The notes under the pieces are model-generated. The model did no database searches. It had not been told where the DNA came from and saw only the letters and a program-made list of their open reading frames with translations. A DNA stretch of 64,000 nt from Bufo bufo (lineage: Eukaryota > Chordata > Amphibia > Anura > Bufonidae): assembly GCF_905171765.1 (NCBI RefSeq), contig NC_053390.1:581276471-581340470 (forward strand), in the 5' to 3' direction. Position numbers and translations under genes: made by a program. Shown here piece after piece: positions 1-10,979 of this stretch (position 1 is the stretch's first letter; the number at the start of each line of letters is the position of its first letter).

Positions 1-1365
1 CCTTCTTCTATGTCCTGCCGTTTAGCCAAATAGTAGTTTACGACCACATATGGGGTGTTTTTGCAAACTACAGAATCAGGGCAACCCATTTTGAGTGTTG
101 TTTGGCAGTTAACCCTTGTTTTACTCCTGGAAAAAATTGATTATATTGGAAAATTTTCCAAAAAATAGAAATTTCAAAATTGTTTCTCCATCTGCCATTA
201 ACTCTTGTGGAACACCTAAAGGGTTAACAAAGTTTGTAAACCCAGTTTTGAATACCTTGAGGGGTGTACTTTCTTAGATGGAGTCACTTTTTTGAAATTT
301 CTATTCTAGGGGTGCAACAGGGGGCTTCAAATGGGACATGGTATAAACAAAACCAGTCCTGCCAAATCTGCCTTCCAAAACCCATATGGTGTTCCCCTCC
401 TTCTATGTGCTACCGTTCGGCCAAACAGTAGTTTACGACCACATATGGGGTGTTTTTGCAAACTACAGAATCAGGGCAACCCATTTTGAGTGTTGTTTGG
501 CAGTTAACCCTTGTTTTACTCCTGGAAAAAATTGATTATATTGGAAAATTTTCCAAAAAATAGAAATTTCTAAATTGTTTCTCCATCTGCCATTAACTCT
601 TGTGGAACACCTAAAGGGTTAACAAAGTTTGTAAACCCAGTTTTGAATACCTTGAGGGGTGTACTTTCTTAGATGGAGTCACTTTTTTGAAATTTCTATT
701 CTAGGGGTGCAACAGGGGGCTTCAAATGGGACATGGTATAAACAAAACCAGTCCTGCCAAATCTGCCTTCCAAAACCCATATGGTGTTCCCCTCCTTCTA
801 TGTTCTACCGTTCGGCCAAACAGTAGTTTACGACCACATATGGGGTGTTTTTGCAAACTACAGAATCAGGGCAACCCATTTTGAGTGTTGTTTGGCAGTT
901 AACCCTTGTTTTACTCCTGGAAAAAATTGATTATATTGGAAATTTTCCAAAAAATAGAAATTTCTAAATTGTTTCTCCATCTGCCATTAACTCTTGTGGA
1001 ACACCTAAAGGGTTAACAAAGTTTGTAAACCCAGTTTTGAATACCTTGAGGGGTTTACTTTCTTAGATGGAGTCACTTTTTTGAAATTTCTATTCTAGGG
1101 GTGCAACAGGGGGCTTCAAATGGGACATGGTATAAACAAGACCAGTCCTGCCAAATCTGCCTTCCAAAACCCATATGGTGTTCCCCTCCTTCTATGTGTT
1201 ACCGTTCGGCCAAACAGTAGTTTACGACCACATATGGGGTGTTTTTGCAAACTACAGAATCAGGGCAACCCATTTTGAGTGTTGTTTGGCAGTTAACCTT
1301 TGTTTTGCTCCTGGAAAAAATGGATTACATTGGAAAATTGTGGAAGACCTAAAGGGTTAATAAAG
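1..1365. repeat. 395-bp tandem array inside the TTAA element
   Basis: About 3.4 copies of a 394-395 bp unit. The word ttctatgt recurs at 6, 401, 796 and 1190. Units differ by only a few bases, for example tgctaccg, ttctaccg and gttaccg variants, so the array is young compared with the surrounding element. The last unit is shortened near 1340-1365 and the element then continues as single copy. Related copies elsewhere in the window carry this segment once. Confidence 0.9.
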
Positions 1366-1913
1366 TTTGAAAAAACTGTTTTGAATACCTTGAGGGGTGT
1401 AGTTTCTAGAATGGGGTCATTCTTGGGAGGTTTCTATTATCTAAGCCTCACAATATGACTTCAAACCTGAACTGGTCCATAAAAAGTGGGATTTTGAAGA
1501 TTTCTGAAAATTTCAAAATTTGCTTCTAAACTTCTAAGCCTTGTAACATCCCCAAAAAATAAAATATCATTCCCAAAATGCTACAAACATGAAGTAGACA
1601 TATGAAGAATGTAAAGTCATCACAATTTTTGGGGGTATTACTATGTATTACAGAGGTAGAGAAACTGAAACTTTGAAATTTGCTAATTTTTCAAAATTTA
1701 CGGTAAAAATTGTATTTTTTTATGCAAAAAAATTAACTTTTTTGACCTAATTTTAGCAGTGTCATGAAGTACAATATGTGACGAAAAAACAATCTCAGAA
1801 CGGCCTGGGTAAGTCAAAGCGTTTTAAAGTTATGAGCACTTAAAGTGACACTGGTCAGATTTGCAAAAAATGGCCTGGTCCTTAAGGTGAAAATGAGCCC
1901 GGTCCTTAAGGGG
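1..1913 (+). mobile_element. TTAA-flanked DNA transposon copy, truncated by window start
   Basis: Non-coding, AT-rich repeat ending in gtccttaaggggttaa at 1900-1917, with TTAA at 1914-1917. Related copies recur at 32.8-35.2, 42.9-45.1 and 49.7-60.9 kb, sharing phrases such as gaccacatatggggtgttt and cttgaggggtgta. Several copies sit exactly between TTAA tetranucleotides, which is the target duplication of piggyBac and Kolobok elements. No transposase is visible, so this is a non-autonomous element; superfamily assignment is inference. The left end lies outside the window. Confidence 0.6.
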
Positions 1914-1917
1914 TTAA

Positions 1918-2261
1918 ACCACCACCGCGCAATCATCAGGGCTGCCTCCCATTAAAAAGAATGGGAGACAGAAACAACTGCTCCAAAATTCAGATGAAAG
2001 AAACACCACCCCTAGGCGTTTTTTAAAAAGCAACACAAAAGCATTGTGTAAACACCTGTATTTACAGTATCTCATATAATAAAATATTTTATCATATCTT
2101 CTCATGGGACAACACTGAAGATATGACACTTTGATAAAATGTAAAGTAGTCAGTGTGCAGCTTGTATAATTGTGTAAGTTTGGTATGCCCTTAAAATTAC
2201 TCAACACACATCCAATAATGTCGAAAGTGAAAATGGGCAAATGGTGCACAAAATGTAAATA
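1918..2261 (-). other. Tc1 3' flank and unassigned repeat
   Basis: The part from about 2040 to 2261 is the non-coding 3' region of the Tc1 copy next to it: its reverse complement matches the plus strand at 7525-7620 (both read tacaagctg.acactgactacttta). The part from 1918 to 2040 contains gggaggcagcc-type sequence that I cannot assign. No gene is visible. Confidence 0.5.
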
Positions 2262-2725
2262 TTTTGTGTTGCCACCATTATTTTCCAGCACTGCCTTAAT
2301 TCTCTTGGGCACATAGTTCACTTGAGCTTCACAGGTTGCTACTGGAATCCTCTTCCACTCCTCCCTGACAACATAATTTTGCTGGTGGATGTTAGACACC
2401 TTGCTCTCCTCCACCTTCCGTTTGAGGATGCCCCACAGATGCTCAATAGGGTTTAGGTCTGGAGACATGCTTGTCCAGTCCAGCACCTTTACTCTCAGTT
2501 CCTTTAGCAAGGCAGTAGTCGTCTTGGAGGTGTGTTTGGGGTCGTTATCATGTTGGACTACTGCCCTGCGGCCCAGTTTCTGAATGGAGGAGATCATGCT
2601 CTGCTTCATTATGTCACAGTACATGTTGGCATTCATGGTTCCCTCAATGTCTTGTAGCTCCCCACAGCCGGCTGCACTCATGCAGCCCCAAACCATGACA
2701 CTCCCACCACCATGCTTGGCCAGAG
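2262..2725 (-). pseudogene. Tc1/mariner transposase fragment (family A), DD34E
   Basis: Minus-strand reading shows the catalytic half of a Tc1-like transposase, the DDE enzyme that cuts and pastes the element. Visible motifs are GGGSVMVWGCMS, the second aspartate in QHDNDPKHTSK and the glutamate in SPDLNPIEHLWGILK. There are 34 residues between that D and E, as in Tc1. The conserved ending EAQVNYVPKRIKAVLENNGG follows, and the frame then runs on into non-coding DNA. The N-terminal helix-turn-helix domain and first catalytic D are missing: homology stops at about 2725, where the hammerhead-like repeat begins. The copy is dead by 5' truncation. Confidence 0.9.
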
Positions 2726-2769
2726 AACCTGACGTTTGTTTCACAAACGCGCTTCCTCAAGGGTTGTGT
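2722..2769 (-). ncRNA. Hammerhead ribozyme relic (minus)
   Basis: Minus-strand core UUGAGGA (2760-2754, C3 changed to U), extra A, weak stem II, GAAA at 2742-2739, then a short arm ending CGUC with cleavage expected after C2731. Stem I pairs GGUU (2729-2726) with AACC (2765-2762), with a mismatch at the first position. This is the decayed partner of the plus-strand motif at 2855, in opposite orientation about 100 bp away. Activity is unlikely because of the C3 change. Confidence 0.4.
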
Positions 2770-2850
2770 CAAACATCCACTATCCCTCCTATATATACCC
2801 CTCCCATTAAGTCCACTCATAAAACACCTGAGCTAATTTGAATAGCTGGT

Positions 2851-2892
2851 TAGTCTGAGGAAGCGTGTTTGTGAAACGTACGTCGGGCTCTG
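2851..2892 (+). ncRNA. Hammerhead ribozyme-like motif (plus, weak stem I)
   Basis: Core CUGAGGA at 2855-2861, extra A at 2862, a short GU-rich stem II (2863-2872), GAA at 2873-2875, a perfectly self-complementary stem III ACGUACGU (2876-2883) and the cleavage-type triplet GUC ending at 2884. The bases after it (GGGC) do not pair well with the bases before the core, so stem I is not convincing. Probably an eroded type I hammerhead. Confidence 0.4.
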
Positions 2893-3448
2893 TGGCCCCC
2901 CGGTTTGGTTAGTATTTTACAACTTACTACTTTGTGTTATTATTTATTATTTAATATCATTTTGTCTTTTCCTGGACTACCAATGCATGTTTTTTTGTGG
3001 TGTTTGGCCATGTGTCCTTATTTATTAGGTGGTTGGCTGTTTTTCCAGATGATCCTTGGTATTTTACATATACTTGCTTTACTGTGGATAGGCCTCATAT
3101 TTTCATCACTATGCACATGTTATTGGCTTGTGGGTAGAACTATTTACGCCACCTATGGGATTCTGTATACATAGAGTTTAATGCCCAGTTTGTCTTTTTA
3201 GTTTTACCATTTTGGGATCAATAGATTATTTTCTTTGGGATTTGTTACATATCCCCCTTCATTATTACAATAAATTTTTCCTGCCACATTAGTCTATATC
3301 AGGACTGATATCTGATAGTTATTTATCTGATCTAACATCCTGGGGGATTTTGTTCTACACATCAGCACTTCTCACATTGATATTTTATTATAGTCATTAT
3401 ATCAATTTTGTGTTGAATATGTCCTTTTTTTTGGATGTAATAATAAAA
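2893..3448 (+). other. 3' tail of hammerhead-bearing repeat, no gene
   Basis: AT-rich sequence downstream of the plus-strand hammerhead motif, with a possible polyadenylation signal (acaataaatttttcc, about 3268) and no plausible protein. In the element at 61.6-61.9 kb a hammerhead motif is likewise followed by aataaa and a short 3' end, which suggests that this is the tail of a similar retroelement. The right boundary is not defined. Confidence 0.35.
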
Positions 3449-4930
3449 TGTAGGACACTCTCCTGTTTCGCGGTCCACTGGGGCACCCAGGAATTCTCAT
3501 GGGGCTCGGCCTGAGGGGAACCCCATTGGAGTAGCGGGACAGGTCACACATGTGCCTGCGGAATCTTCGGTTCTGTCTCCTTTGCGGGTGGACACGGTTC
3601 CGGCGTCCGGGACCGATGCGATCGCGTATACATGCTGGGCCTAACGTATGCGCATCTTAGTCGTTACGCCGGCCGCTGACGGGGAATATAATTGTACATA
3701 AACTCTAGAAGATTAGAGGGCAGGCATGGTTAAGTGATCATGACCAGCCAAGGCCGCACAAGTGTCATGGATTAGGATAATCATATGGCCTATGAGGAAT
3801 AGACACATGGCACTCTGTGATTGGCCAGCAGGTATTTAAGAGGTGATCTCACTGGCTGGTCAGTGCCCACTGTTCTTTTGACAACCCGGGTGTATGTTGC
3901 TGTTCACATTCTTCCAGACTACCTATGCATGACCTCTGACTTCCTCAATCCATCTCAGACTGCCTGTGGGAAACTTCTATGCGGAACAGTTTGTCTCGTG
4001 TTGGACCTCGGATCGGACCCTGGAAATGTCTCATCCCTAGGTACTATTTCTGTGCATATGAACTTTGGCCTGGTCTGGCTGTCCCTTGTGAGTTTTCCTG
4101 CACAAGTTATTATTTGGATTGATTACCTGCATATGATTTCTGGTCTGGACTATACTGCCGTCATTTAATAAATCCACCATTGTTTAAAGGGCTTCTGTCA
4201 CCCCACTAAAGTCATTTTCTTTTTTTGGGCTAGTTAAATTCCTTATACTGCGATATATGAAAATATAATGGTCTTACTTACTTTCCTTCAGCAGTTTCTT
4301 ATAAAAACAAACTTTTATAATATGTAAATTAGGTCTCTACCAGCAAGTAGGGCGTCTACTTGCTGGTAGCCGCCGCAAAAAAAACGCCCCCTCGTCGTGT
4401 TGATTGACAGGGCCAGCCGCGATCTCCTCCTCCGGCCGGCCCTGTCAGCATTTCAAAAATCGCGCGCGCCTCCTCAGAACTCCCTCAGTGCGCCTGCGCC
4501 GATGACATCACCGAAAGAGAAGACGTCATCGGCGCAGAGGCACTGAGGGAGTACTGAGGAGGCGAGCCTCCTCATCTCAGAGCGCCTGCGCCGAATGAAC
4601 ACAGGCGCGCAATTTTTGAAATGCTGACAGGGCCGGCCGGAGGAGGAGATCGCGGCTGGCCCTGTCAATCAACACGACGAGGGGGCGGTTTTTTGCGGCG
4701 GCTACCAGAAAGTAGACGCCCTACTTGCAGGTAGAGACCTAATTTACATATTATAAAAGTTTGTTTTTATAAGAAACTGCTGAAGGAAAGTAAGTAAGAC
4801 CATTATATTTTCATATATCGCAGTATAAGGAATTTAACTAGCCCAAAAAAAAAAATGACTTTAGTGGGGTGACAGAAGCCCTTTAAACTCTGTCTGGTTG
4901 TTTGGGGTTCTGCACCATTACATAAAGATT
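3449..4930 (+). mobile_element. LTR-like retrotransposon fragment split by a palindromic MITE
   Basis: The region contains a TATA-like ggtatttaagagg (about 3832) and a polyadenylation signal tttaataaatcc (about 4165), and continues after the inserted palindrome as ctctgtctggttgtttgggg. Promoter plus AATAAA with no coding capacity suggests a solo LTR. I could not fix TG...CA ends or a target duplication, so the call is tentative. Confidence 0.3.
4188..4882. mobile_element. 695-bp near-perfect palindromic TTAA MITE
   Basis: The element begins agggcttctgtcacccc and ends ggggtgacagaagccct, and is flanked by TTAA at 4184-4187 and 4883-4886. The two arms match over nearly their full length, including ggtagagacctaatttacat and gcggctggccctgtcaatca stretches. 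The core is CpG-rich, with cctgcgccgatgac and gtcatcggcgcag forming the innermost arms. There is no protein. As RNA or single-stranded DNA it would form one long hairpin. It was inserted into the LTR-like repeat directly after its polyadenylation signal. Confidence 0.9.
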
Positions 4931-5541
4931 TGTATTATATCTTGATATGTGTGGTATTTTTGATTTGGAGAGGTCTATCAGGCTTCCACACATATGTTAT
5001 ATTTTAGCATTATATTTGTGTATGTACTAAAAGTACTCCATTACTAAAAGGGACATTGCACATTTGGATGCTGATAAACACCCCCACCAACTCTATCCAG
5101 TTCAGCGTTTTGCTCAGGAGACATGATCAGGCATTTGCTACCGGACTAGTTAAGGGAAGGGGAATAATATAGAGCACGGTAAGATTGTGAACTTTTGTGT
5201 TGCCCTGCAGGCTAGCCCGTACTAAGCAACCAACCAATTGTTCATGTTTATTTCAGAGTAATAATAGGTACGGCGAGGCAGTTTTAGTTGTGCCCGCCAG
5301 TAGGTAAATTACCGCAAAATTTCTGCTGGCATCCATCAGAGGGCGCTGTGCTGTGCAACACAGGGGTCTCAGCCTTTGGGCTGGGTGCATGTAAATTTAT
5401 TTTATGTTTTCAGCATTTGTGGTGTTTATTATCACATGTTAGTAAAATTCCTTTTTTGCAATAGCTGGTGTCAGAGTTGCTTTCCTCGTTCGTGACTTTT
5501 CTGTATCCTGGGGAGCCCACCCCGGTACACAGCTTACAGAG
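4931..5541. other. Intergenic, no gene recognised
   Basis: Moderately AT-rich sequence with no convincing reading frame. It includes gagggcgctgtg-type and ccccggtacac segments that may belong to an LTR retroelement, but I see no paired ends or duplication. Confidence 0.4.
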
Positions 5542-5544
5542 TTA

Positions 5545-7507
5545 GGCCTCATGCACACGACCGTTGTGTGCATCCGTGTCCGTTGTTCCGTTTTCTGTGA
5601 TTTTCTGCAGACCCATTGACTTTCAATGGGTCCTTTGAAAACTCAGAAAATGCACCGTTTATCATCCGCGTCCGTGATCCGTGTTTGCTGTCCTATTTTT
5701 TTGACGGACAACAGTTCGCGGACCCATTCATGTCAATGGGTCAGTGAAAAAACACGGAGGCACATACGATTGTCATCCGCGTCCGTGATCCGTGTCCGTA
5801 GGCTACTTTCGCACAGATGGATCCGCAGATCCGTCTGCATAAAAGCTTTTTCAGATCTGAGTTTTCACATCGTGAAAACTCAGATCCGACAGTATATTCT
5901 AACACAGAGGCGTTCCCATAGTGATGGGGACGCTTCAAGTTAGAATATACTAAGAACTGTGGACATAACTGCCCCCTGCTGCCTGGCAGCACCCGATATC
6001 TTACAGGGGGCTGTGATCCGCACAATTAACCCCTCAGGTGCTGCACTAATTGTGCGTATCATAGCCCCCTGTAAGAGATCAGGTGCTGCCGGGCAGCAGG
6101 GGCCAGACCCCCCCTCCCTCCCCAGTTTTAAATTCATTGGTGGTCAGTGCGGCCCCCCTCCCTCCCCAGTATTATATTCATTGGTGGCCAGTGCGGCCCC
6201 CCTCCATCCCTCCCCAGTATTATATTCATTGGTGGCCAGTGCGGCCCCCCTCCCTCCCCAGTATTATATTCATTGGTGGCCAGTGCGACCCCCCTCCCTC
6301 CCTCCCCAGTATTAAATTCATTGGTGGCCAGTGCGGCCTCCCCTCTCCCCCCCCCTAATTAAAAACACCCCCCCATCATTGGTGGCAGCGAAGAGTTCCG
6401 ATCGGAGTCCCAGTTTAATCGCTGGGGCTCCGATCGGTTACCATGTCAGACAAGACGCTACTGCAGTCCTGGCTGCCATTGTTACTTAGCAATTTTAGAA
6501 GCATAATATTTACCTGCGATGTCTGTGACCGGCCGGGCGCTCCTCCTACTGGTAAGTGACAGGTCTGTGCTATAAGCAATGTGCCGCACAGACCTTTCAC
6601 TTACCAGTAGGAGGAGCGCCCGGCCGGACACAGACAGCGCAGGTAAGTATAATGCTTCTAAAATTGCTAAGTTACCATGGCAGCCAGGACTGCAGTAGCG
6701 TCTTGGCTGCCATGGTAACCGATCGGAGGCCTAGCGATTAAACTGGGACTCCGATCGGAACTCTCCGCTGCCACCAATGATGGGGGGGTTTTAATTAGGG
6801 GGGGGGGAGAGGGGAGGCCGCACTGGCCACCAATGAATATAATACTGGGGAGGGAGAAGGGTCTGGCCCCTGCTGCCTGGCAGCACCTGATCTCTTACAG
6901 GGGGCTATGATACGCACAATTAGTGCAGCACCTGAGGGGTTAATTGTGCGGATCACAGCCCCCTGTAAGAGATCGGGTGCTGCCAGGCAGCAGGGGGCAG
7001 TTATGTCCACAGTTCTTAGTATATTCTAACTTGAAGCGTCCCCATCACTATGGGAACGCCTCTGTGTTAGAATATACTGTCGGATCTGAGTTTCACGATC
7101 TAACTCAAATCCGATGGTATATTGTAACATAGAGGCGTTCCCATGGTGATGGGGACGCTTCAAGTTAAAATATACCATTGGATTGGAGAAAACTCTGATC
7201 CGATGGTATATTAATAGGGATTCCTGACTTCACATTGAAAGTCAATGGGGGACGGATCCGTTTGCAATTGCACCATATTGTGTCAACATCAAACGGATCC
7301 GTCCCCATTGACTTGCATTGTAAGTCAGGACGGATCCGTTTGGCTCCGCACGGCCAGGCGGACACCAAAACGACATTTTTTTTTACTTTCCTTCATGTCC
7401 GTGGATCCTCCAAAAATCAAGGAAGACCCACGGAAGAAAAAACGGACACGGAACTACGGAACCCGTTTTTGTGGACCGCAAAAAAAAAACATAGTGTGCA
7501 TGAGGCC
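5545..7507. mobile_element. 1.96-kb palindromic Harbinger-like non-autonomous element
   Basis: Ends are ggcctcatgcacacga (5545) and gtgtgcatgaggcc (7507), flanked by TTA at 5542-5544 and 7508-7510, the 3-bp TWA duplication typical of PIF/Harbinger. The arms are inverted copies over hundreds of bases: ctgccccctgctgcctggca at about 5969 mirrors the segment ending near 7000, and accagtaggaggagcgcccg near 6603 mirrors 6531-6550. The centre is near 6580. Apparent reading frames are by-products of the repeats. Many GGATCC and AGATCCG words occur inside. The arms differ in length because a tandem array expanded on the left only. Confidence 0.85.
6115..6345 (+). repeat. 44-48 bp tandem array confined to one palindrome arm
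   Basis: Five copies of a unit containing cccagtattatattcattgg; the word attcattggtgg starts at 6132, 6176, 6224, 6268 and 6316. The opposite arm (about 6812-6856) holds one copy, so the expansion happened after the palindrome formed or was lost on the other side. Confidence 0.9.
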
Positions 7508-7510
7508 TTA

Positions 7511-7640
7511 TTTTGAGGGTCCACCAAATTTACACTGTTATACAAGCTGTACACTGACTACTTTAAGTTGTATGAAAATGTAATATTTTCAGTGTTATCC
7601 GATGAAAACTTTTGTGAGATACTGTATATTAATAAGTACT
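7511..7640 (+). mobile_element. Tc1 family A 3'-end relic
   Basis: The sequence from about 7525 to 7620 matches the reverse complement of the non-coding tail of the Tc1 copy at 2040-2261, including tacaagctgtacactgac and gtgagatactgta. No transposase remains. It lies directly against the right end of the 1.96-kb palindrome. Confidence 0.65.
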
Positions 7641-8909
7641 ATCAATAATAGAGATTCAACCATAAAACAATAAAATAAAATAAATATTTATAAAGGCTTG
7701 AAGGCGTTAAAATTAAAATTGTTTTGCAATCTTTATTTTTATGGTGACCTATTACTAGTTTAACTGTAAAAACTGCATTTATGGCTAAAATAAATAGAAC
7801 AAGTGCTGTTTTGCTAGTAAATTTCACTTACTGTAGGGGAAGTAATAAGTAACACTGAATGATGGGACTCTAAAAAGATACATTTCAGCTTATAGCTATT
7901 GCACACAAAAGTGGAGTTTTCAGGGCTCAAACACCTAGAGGCTGTTTTGGGTCAAGTTGCCTCTCTCTGAGACAATCTATCCTATCCCAGATTCAAAGGC
8001 AGCAGGAATAAGATGGCCTAATTTTTTAAAATGAAGCGTTTTCTTGTTGGAGTGGCAGAGTTTGAAGTAAAATATATATTTTATGAGTAAAATATATTAT
8101 TCCCATTGATACATGGAAAAGTGTTTGGAAATGATGTGAAGTCAAGTACAAGCAGAAATGCCTTGACAATTTTATGATCTGAATATGTAATAAAACAGAT
8201 TGCAGTGTGATGAAACGGCAATGCCTCGGGAATCGTGAGGAGCAAGTTTCATGCATAGAAAGATATTTACTTAAAACGTCCATGATATTCTCTAGATACA
8301 ATTACCTAGTAAGATTAATAAATAATAAGGCTGCTTTTTTGCTAGAAAATGGAACACTTGTTCATTTGGAAAAAGAAATCATAATCATACTGTACATGAA
8401 ACAGTCCTTGATCTTCTTCTTAGCTGGAGCATGACTTCATTCTAATACGTTATTAAAGGGAGTGCAAAAATGCTGACAAGTTGGTGAATATAATATATTG
8501 TGTGTTAGCCATGAAATATTTATTATTCCCATCTGAAAAGAGTGTGGTGTATTGTATGTGAAATAGATAGCAGCACTTTTTATATAACAGATTGGTATGA
8601 AACACTTACATTATTATATATGATATTATAAATAGTCTCTGCCCACTGATATAGATCACGGTGCGGTTGTGATGCAGTCATGATGCGTTTAGGAACCGCA
8701 GCATCTCAATTCCCAATAGAAGTCAATGGGAAAATTGATTTCTGAGATAGAACTGGCACTTTCAAATTTATGATGACTCTGCCTATTTTATGTGAGGTTG
8801 ACCACACATAAAACATGTCCTGCTGTTGCGGCTGCTGACTGCACAGGTTATACAGTTAAGTACCCACTTGCTGTATATGTGCGGTATGCCAGTCCAATAG
8901 GAAAATTAT
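7641..8909. other. AT-rich intergenic DNA, no gene recognised
   Basis: No repeat ends, RNA gene or convincing reading frame that I can recognise. The short open frames here have no family motifs and unbiased codon use. Confidence 0.5.
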
Positions 8910-9338
8910 ATGTGAGGTCACGGTGTGAGCAATAGGTGGGCCGAGGTAAATACAGTTCTAGTTACTCACGGTTACGTCGTCCCTGGGCAGGCTCGCATAA
9001 GTGAGGAAGAGAACGGCACAAGGATTCTCTGGGGCACACTCTGGTGTAAGGGACACAGGCCAGATGGTGGTTCGAGGTGCCCTTGCTGGTCTGTATTAAT
9101 GTGCCTATGGCAAGGTCTCTTGTAGTCGTGACGCCAGTACCTTTTATGGTGGTACAACCATTTACAGTAGTGTTAAAAGACTGAGACTAGGATGGTGCAA
9201 TCCAAATCATAACTTTTACTGAACCTAGTAACAATTCCATCCAATTTATAAAACAGTCCTTTGTACATCCCAGTGTAAAATACAGTCTCATGCATACAGG
9301 GGTAGGGTGATGTAAGTCCTCAGAAGAAACAGGATCTT

Positions 9339-9344
<6 letters not shown>

Positions 9345-9375
<31 letters not shown>
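9345..9375. repeat. (TA)n microsatellite
   Basis: About 15 TA units directly at the left end of the Tc1 element, which inserts at TA dinucleotides. Confidence 0.95.
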
Positions 9376-9378
<3 letters not shown>

Positions 9379-9642
9379 GGATGCGAAAGTTTGGGCAACC
9401 TTGTTAAACGTCATGACTTTCCTGTATAAATGGTTGGTTGTTACGATAAAAAATGTCAGTTAAATATATCATATAGGAGACACACGCAGTGATATTTGAG
9501 AAGTGAAATGAAGTTTATTGGATTTACAGAAAGTGTGCTATAATTGTTTAAACAAAATTAGGCAGCTGCATAAATTTGGGCACCACAAAAAAGAAATGAA
9601 ATCAATATTTAGTAGATCCTCCTTTTGCAGAAATTACAGCCT

Positions 9643-10979
9643 CTAAACGCTTCCTGTAGGTTCCAATGAGAGTCTGGATTCTGGTTGAAGGTATTTTGGA
9701 CCATTCCTCTTTACATTCAGGTTTGATGGCTTCCGAGCATGGACAGCTCTCTTAAAGTCACACCACAGATTTTCAATTATATTCAGGTCTGGGGACTGAG
9801 ATGGCCATTCCAGAACGTTGTACTTGTTCCTCTGCATAAATGCCTTAGTGGATTTTGAGCAGTGTTTAGGGTCGTTGTCTTGTTGAAAGATCCAGCCCCG
9901 GCGCAGCTTCAGTTTTGTCACTGATTCCTGGACATTGGTCTCCAGAATCTGCTGATACTGAGTGGTATCCATGCGTCCCTCAACTTTGACAAGATTCCCA
10001 GTCCCTGCACTGGCCACACAGCCCCACAGCATGATGGAACCACCACCATATTTTACTGTAGGTAGCAGGTGTTTTTCTTGGAATGCTGTGTTCTTTTTCC
10101 TCCATGCATAACGCCCCTTGTTATGGCCAAATAACTCAATTTTAGTTTCATCAGTCCACAGCACCTGATTCCAAAATGAAGCTGGCTTGTCCAAATGGGC
10201 TTTAGCCCACCTCAAGCGTCACTTTTTGTGCTGTGGGCGGAGAAAAGGCTTCCTCTGCATCACTCTCGCATACAGCATCTCCTTGTGTAAAGTGCGATCA
10301 CATTTGCATTTTCCGTTTGTATATGTATTTCGCCATAGTGATATGCACCTACATACGGGTTGTGCTGACCCAATCCCCCACATTTTTTCTTTGTAGTATA
10401 TATTGGAGGCGTGGCGATCTCCTTGGAGTCATGCACACCTGACCAGTCAATCTGTCCTGGAGGCTGGTTTTAAAGTCAGTATAAAACTGAGTCTGCTTAT
10501 ATAGAACCTACCAGTAGCCATTTGGCTCCAGGAGAAGTATATGGTGGGCTCAGCATGCATGTTGGTACTTGCATCCCTGGATCCGATGAAAGCTGTAATG
10601 GCACCGGACGGGGTTAAAAGCAGAGTGTGCTTGGCTTGCATGCTGACCTGCATTCCCTGGACTTTGTGTTGCTGTCATGGTCCATGAACAGGTAGGAACT
10701 AGTGTTAGGGACCACTCAAATGAGACGACCTTGACGCGGTGAGTGGCTTATTACACTTTCGCCAAAATGTACACCAATGTCTCATCCAGCATGGAGGCAG
10801 GGCAGAGTGCTGGATGTAGTGTGCGATCACATTTGCATTTTCCATTTCCTCAATATGTTCCTAACTGTGGAAACAGACAGCTGAAATCTCTGAGACAGCT
10901 TTCTGTATCCTTCCCCTAAACCATGATGGTGAACAATCTTTGTCTTCAGGTCATTTGAGAGTTGTTTTGAGACCCCCAT
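9643..10979 (-). pseudogene. Tc1 transposase pseudogene (family B), DD34E
   Basis: The start ATG is at 10979-10977 on the minus strand. About 45 residues of the helix-turn-helix DNA-binding domain follow (MGVSKQLSNDLKTKIV, then GLGEGYRKLSQRF and STVRNILRKW). The rest of the DNA-binding region is deleted, and a 508-bp insertion sits at the breakpoint. The catalytic part resumes near 10290 (LHKEMLYARVMQRKPFL), passes an in-frame stop near 10222 and shows all three catalytic residues: D in VLWTDETKIE, D in FQQDNDPKHCSK and E in SPDLNIIENLW, with 34 residues between the last two. A small deletion shifts the frame after HARKPSNLNV, so the C-terminus is lost. Not functional. Confidence 0.92.
10314..10821. 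mobile_element. Unclassified 508-bp insertion with a 23-bp duplication
   Basis: Inserted in the Tc1 transposase. The same 23 bases, starting gtgcgatcac and ending gcattttcc, flank it at 10291-10313 and 10822-10844. A long duplication of this kind is typical of retroposition by target-primed mechanisms and not of DNA transposons. The insert has TATA-like words (tataaaactgag, about 10481) but no protein or poly(A) tail. Confidence 0.55.

Noticed and set aside
2389..2841. Two plus-strand open frames of 64 and 85 codons
   Set aside because: They are opposite-strand shadows of the Tc1 transposase at 2262-2725.
5626..7583. Many overlapping open frames of 60-118 codons
   Set aside because: All fall inside the palindromic Harbinger-like element and its tandem array; the same peptides appear from both arms, so they reflect repeat structure and not genes.
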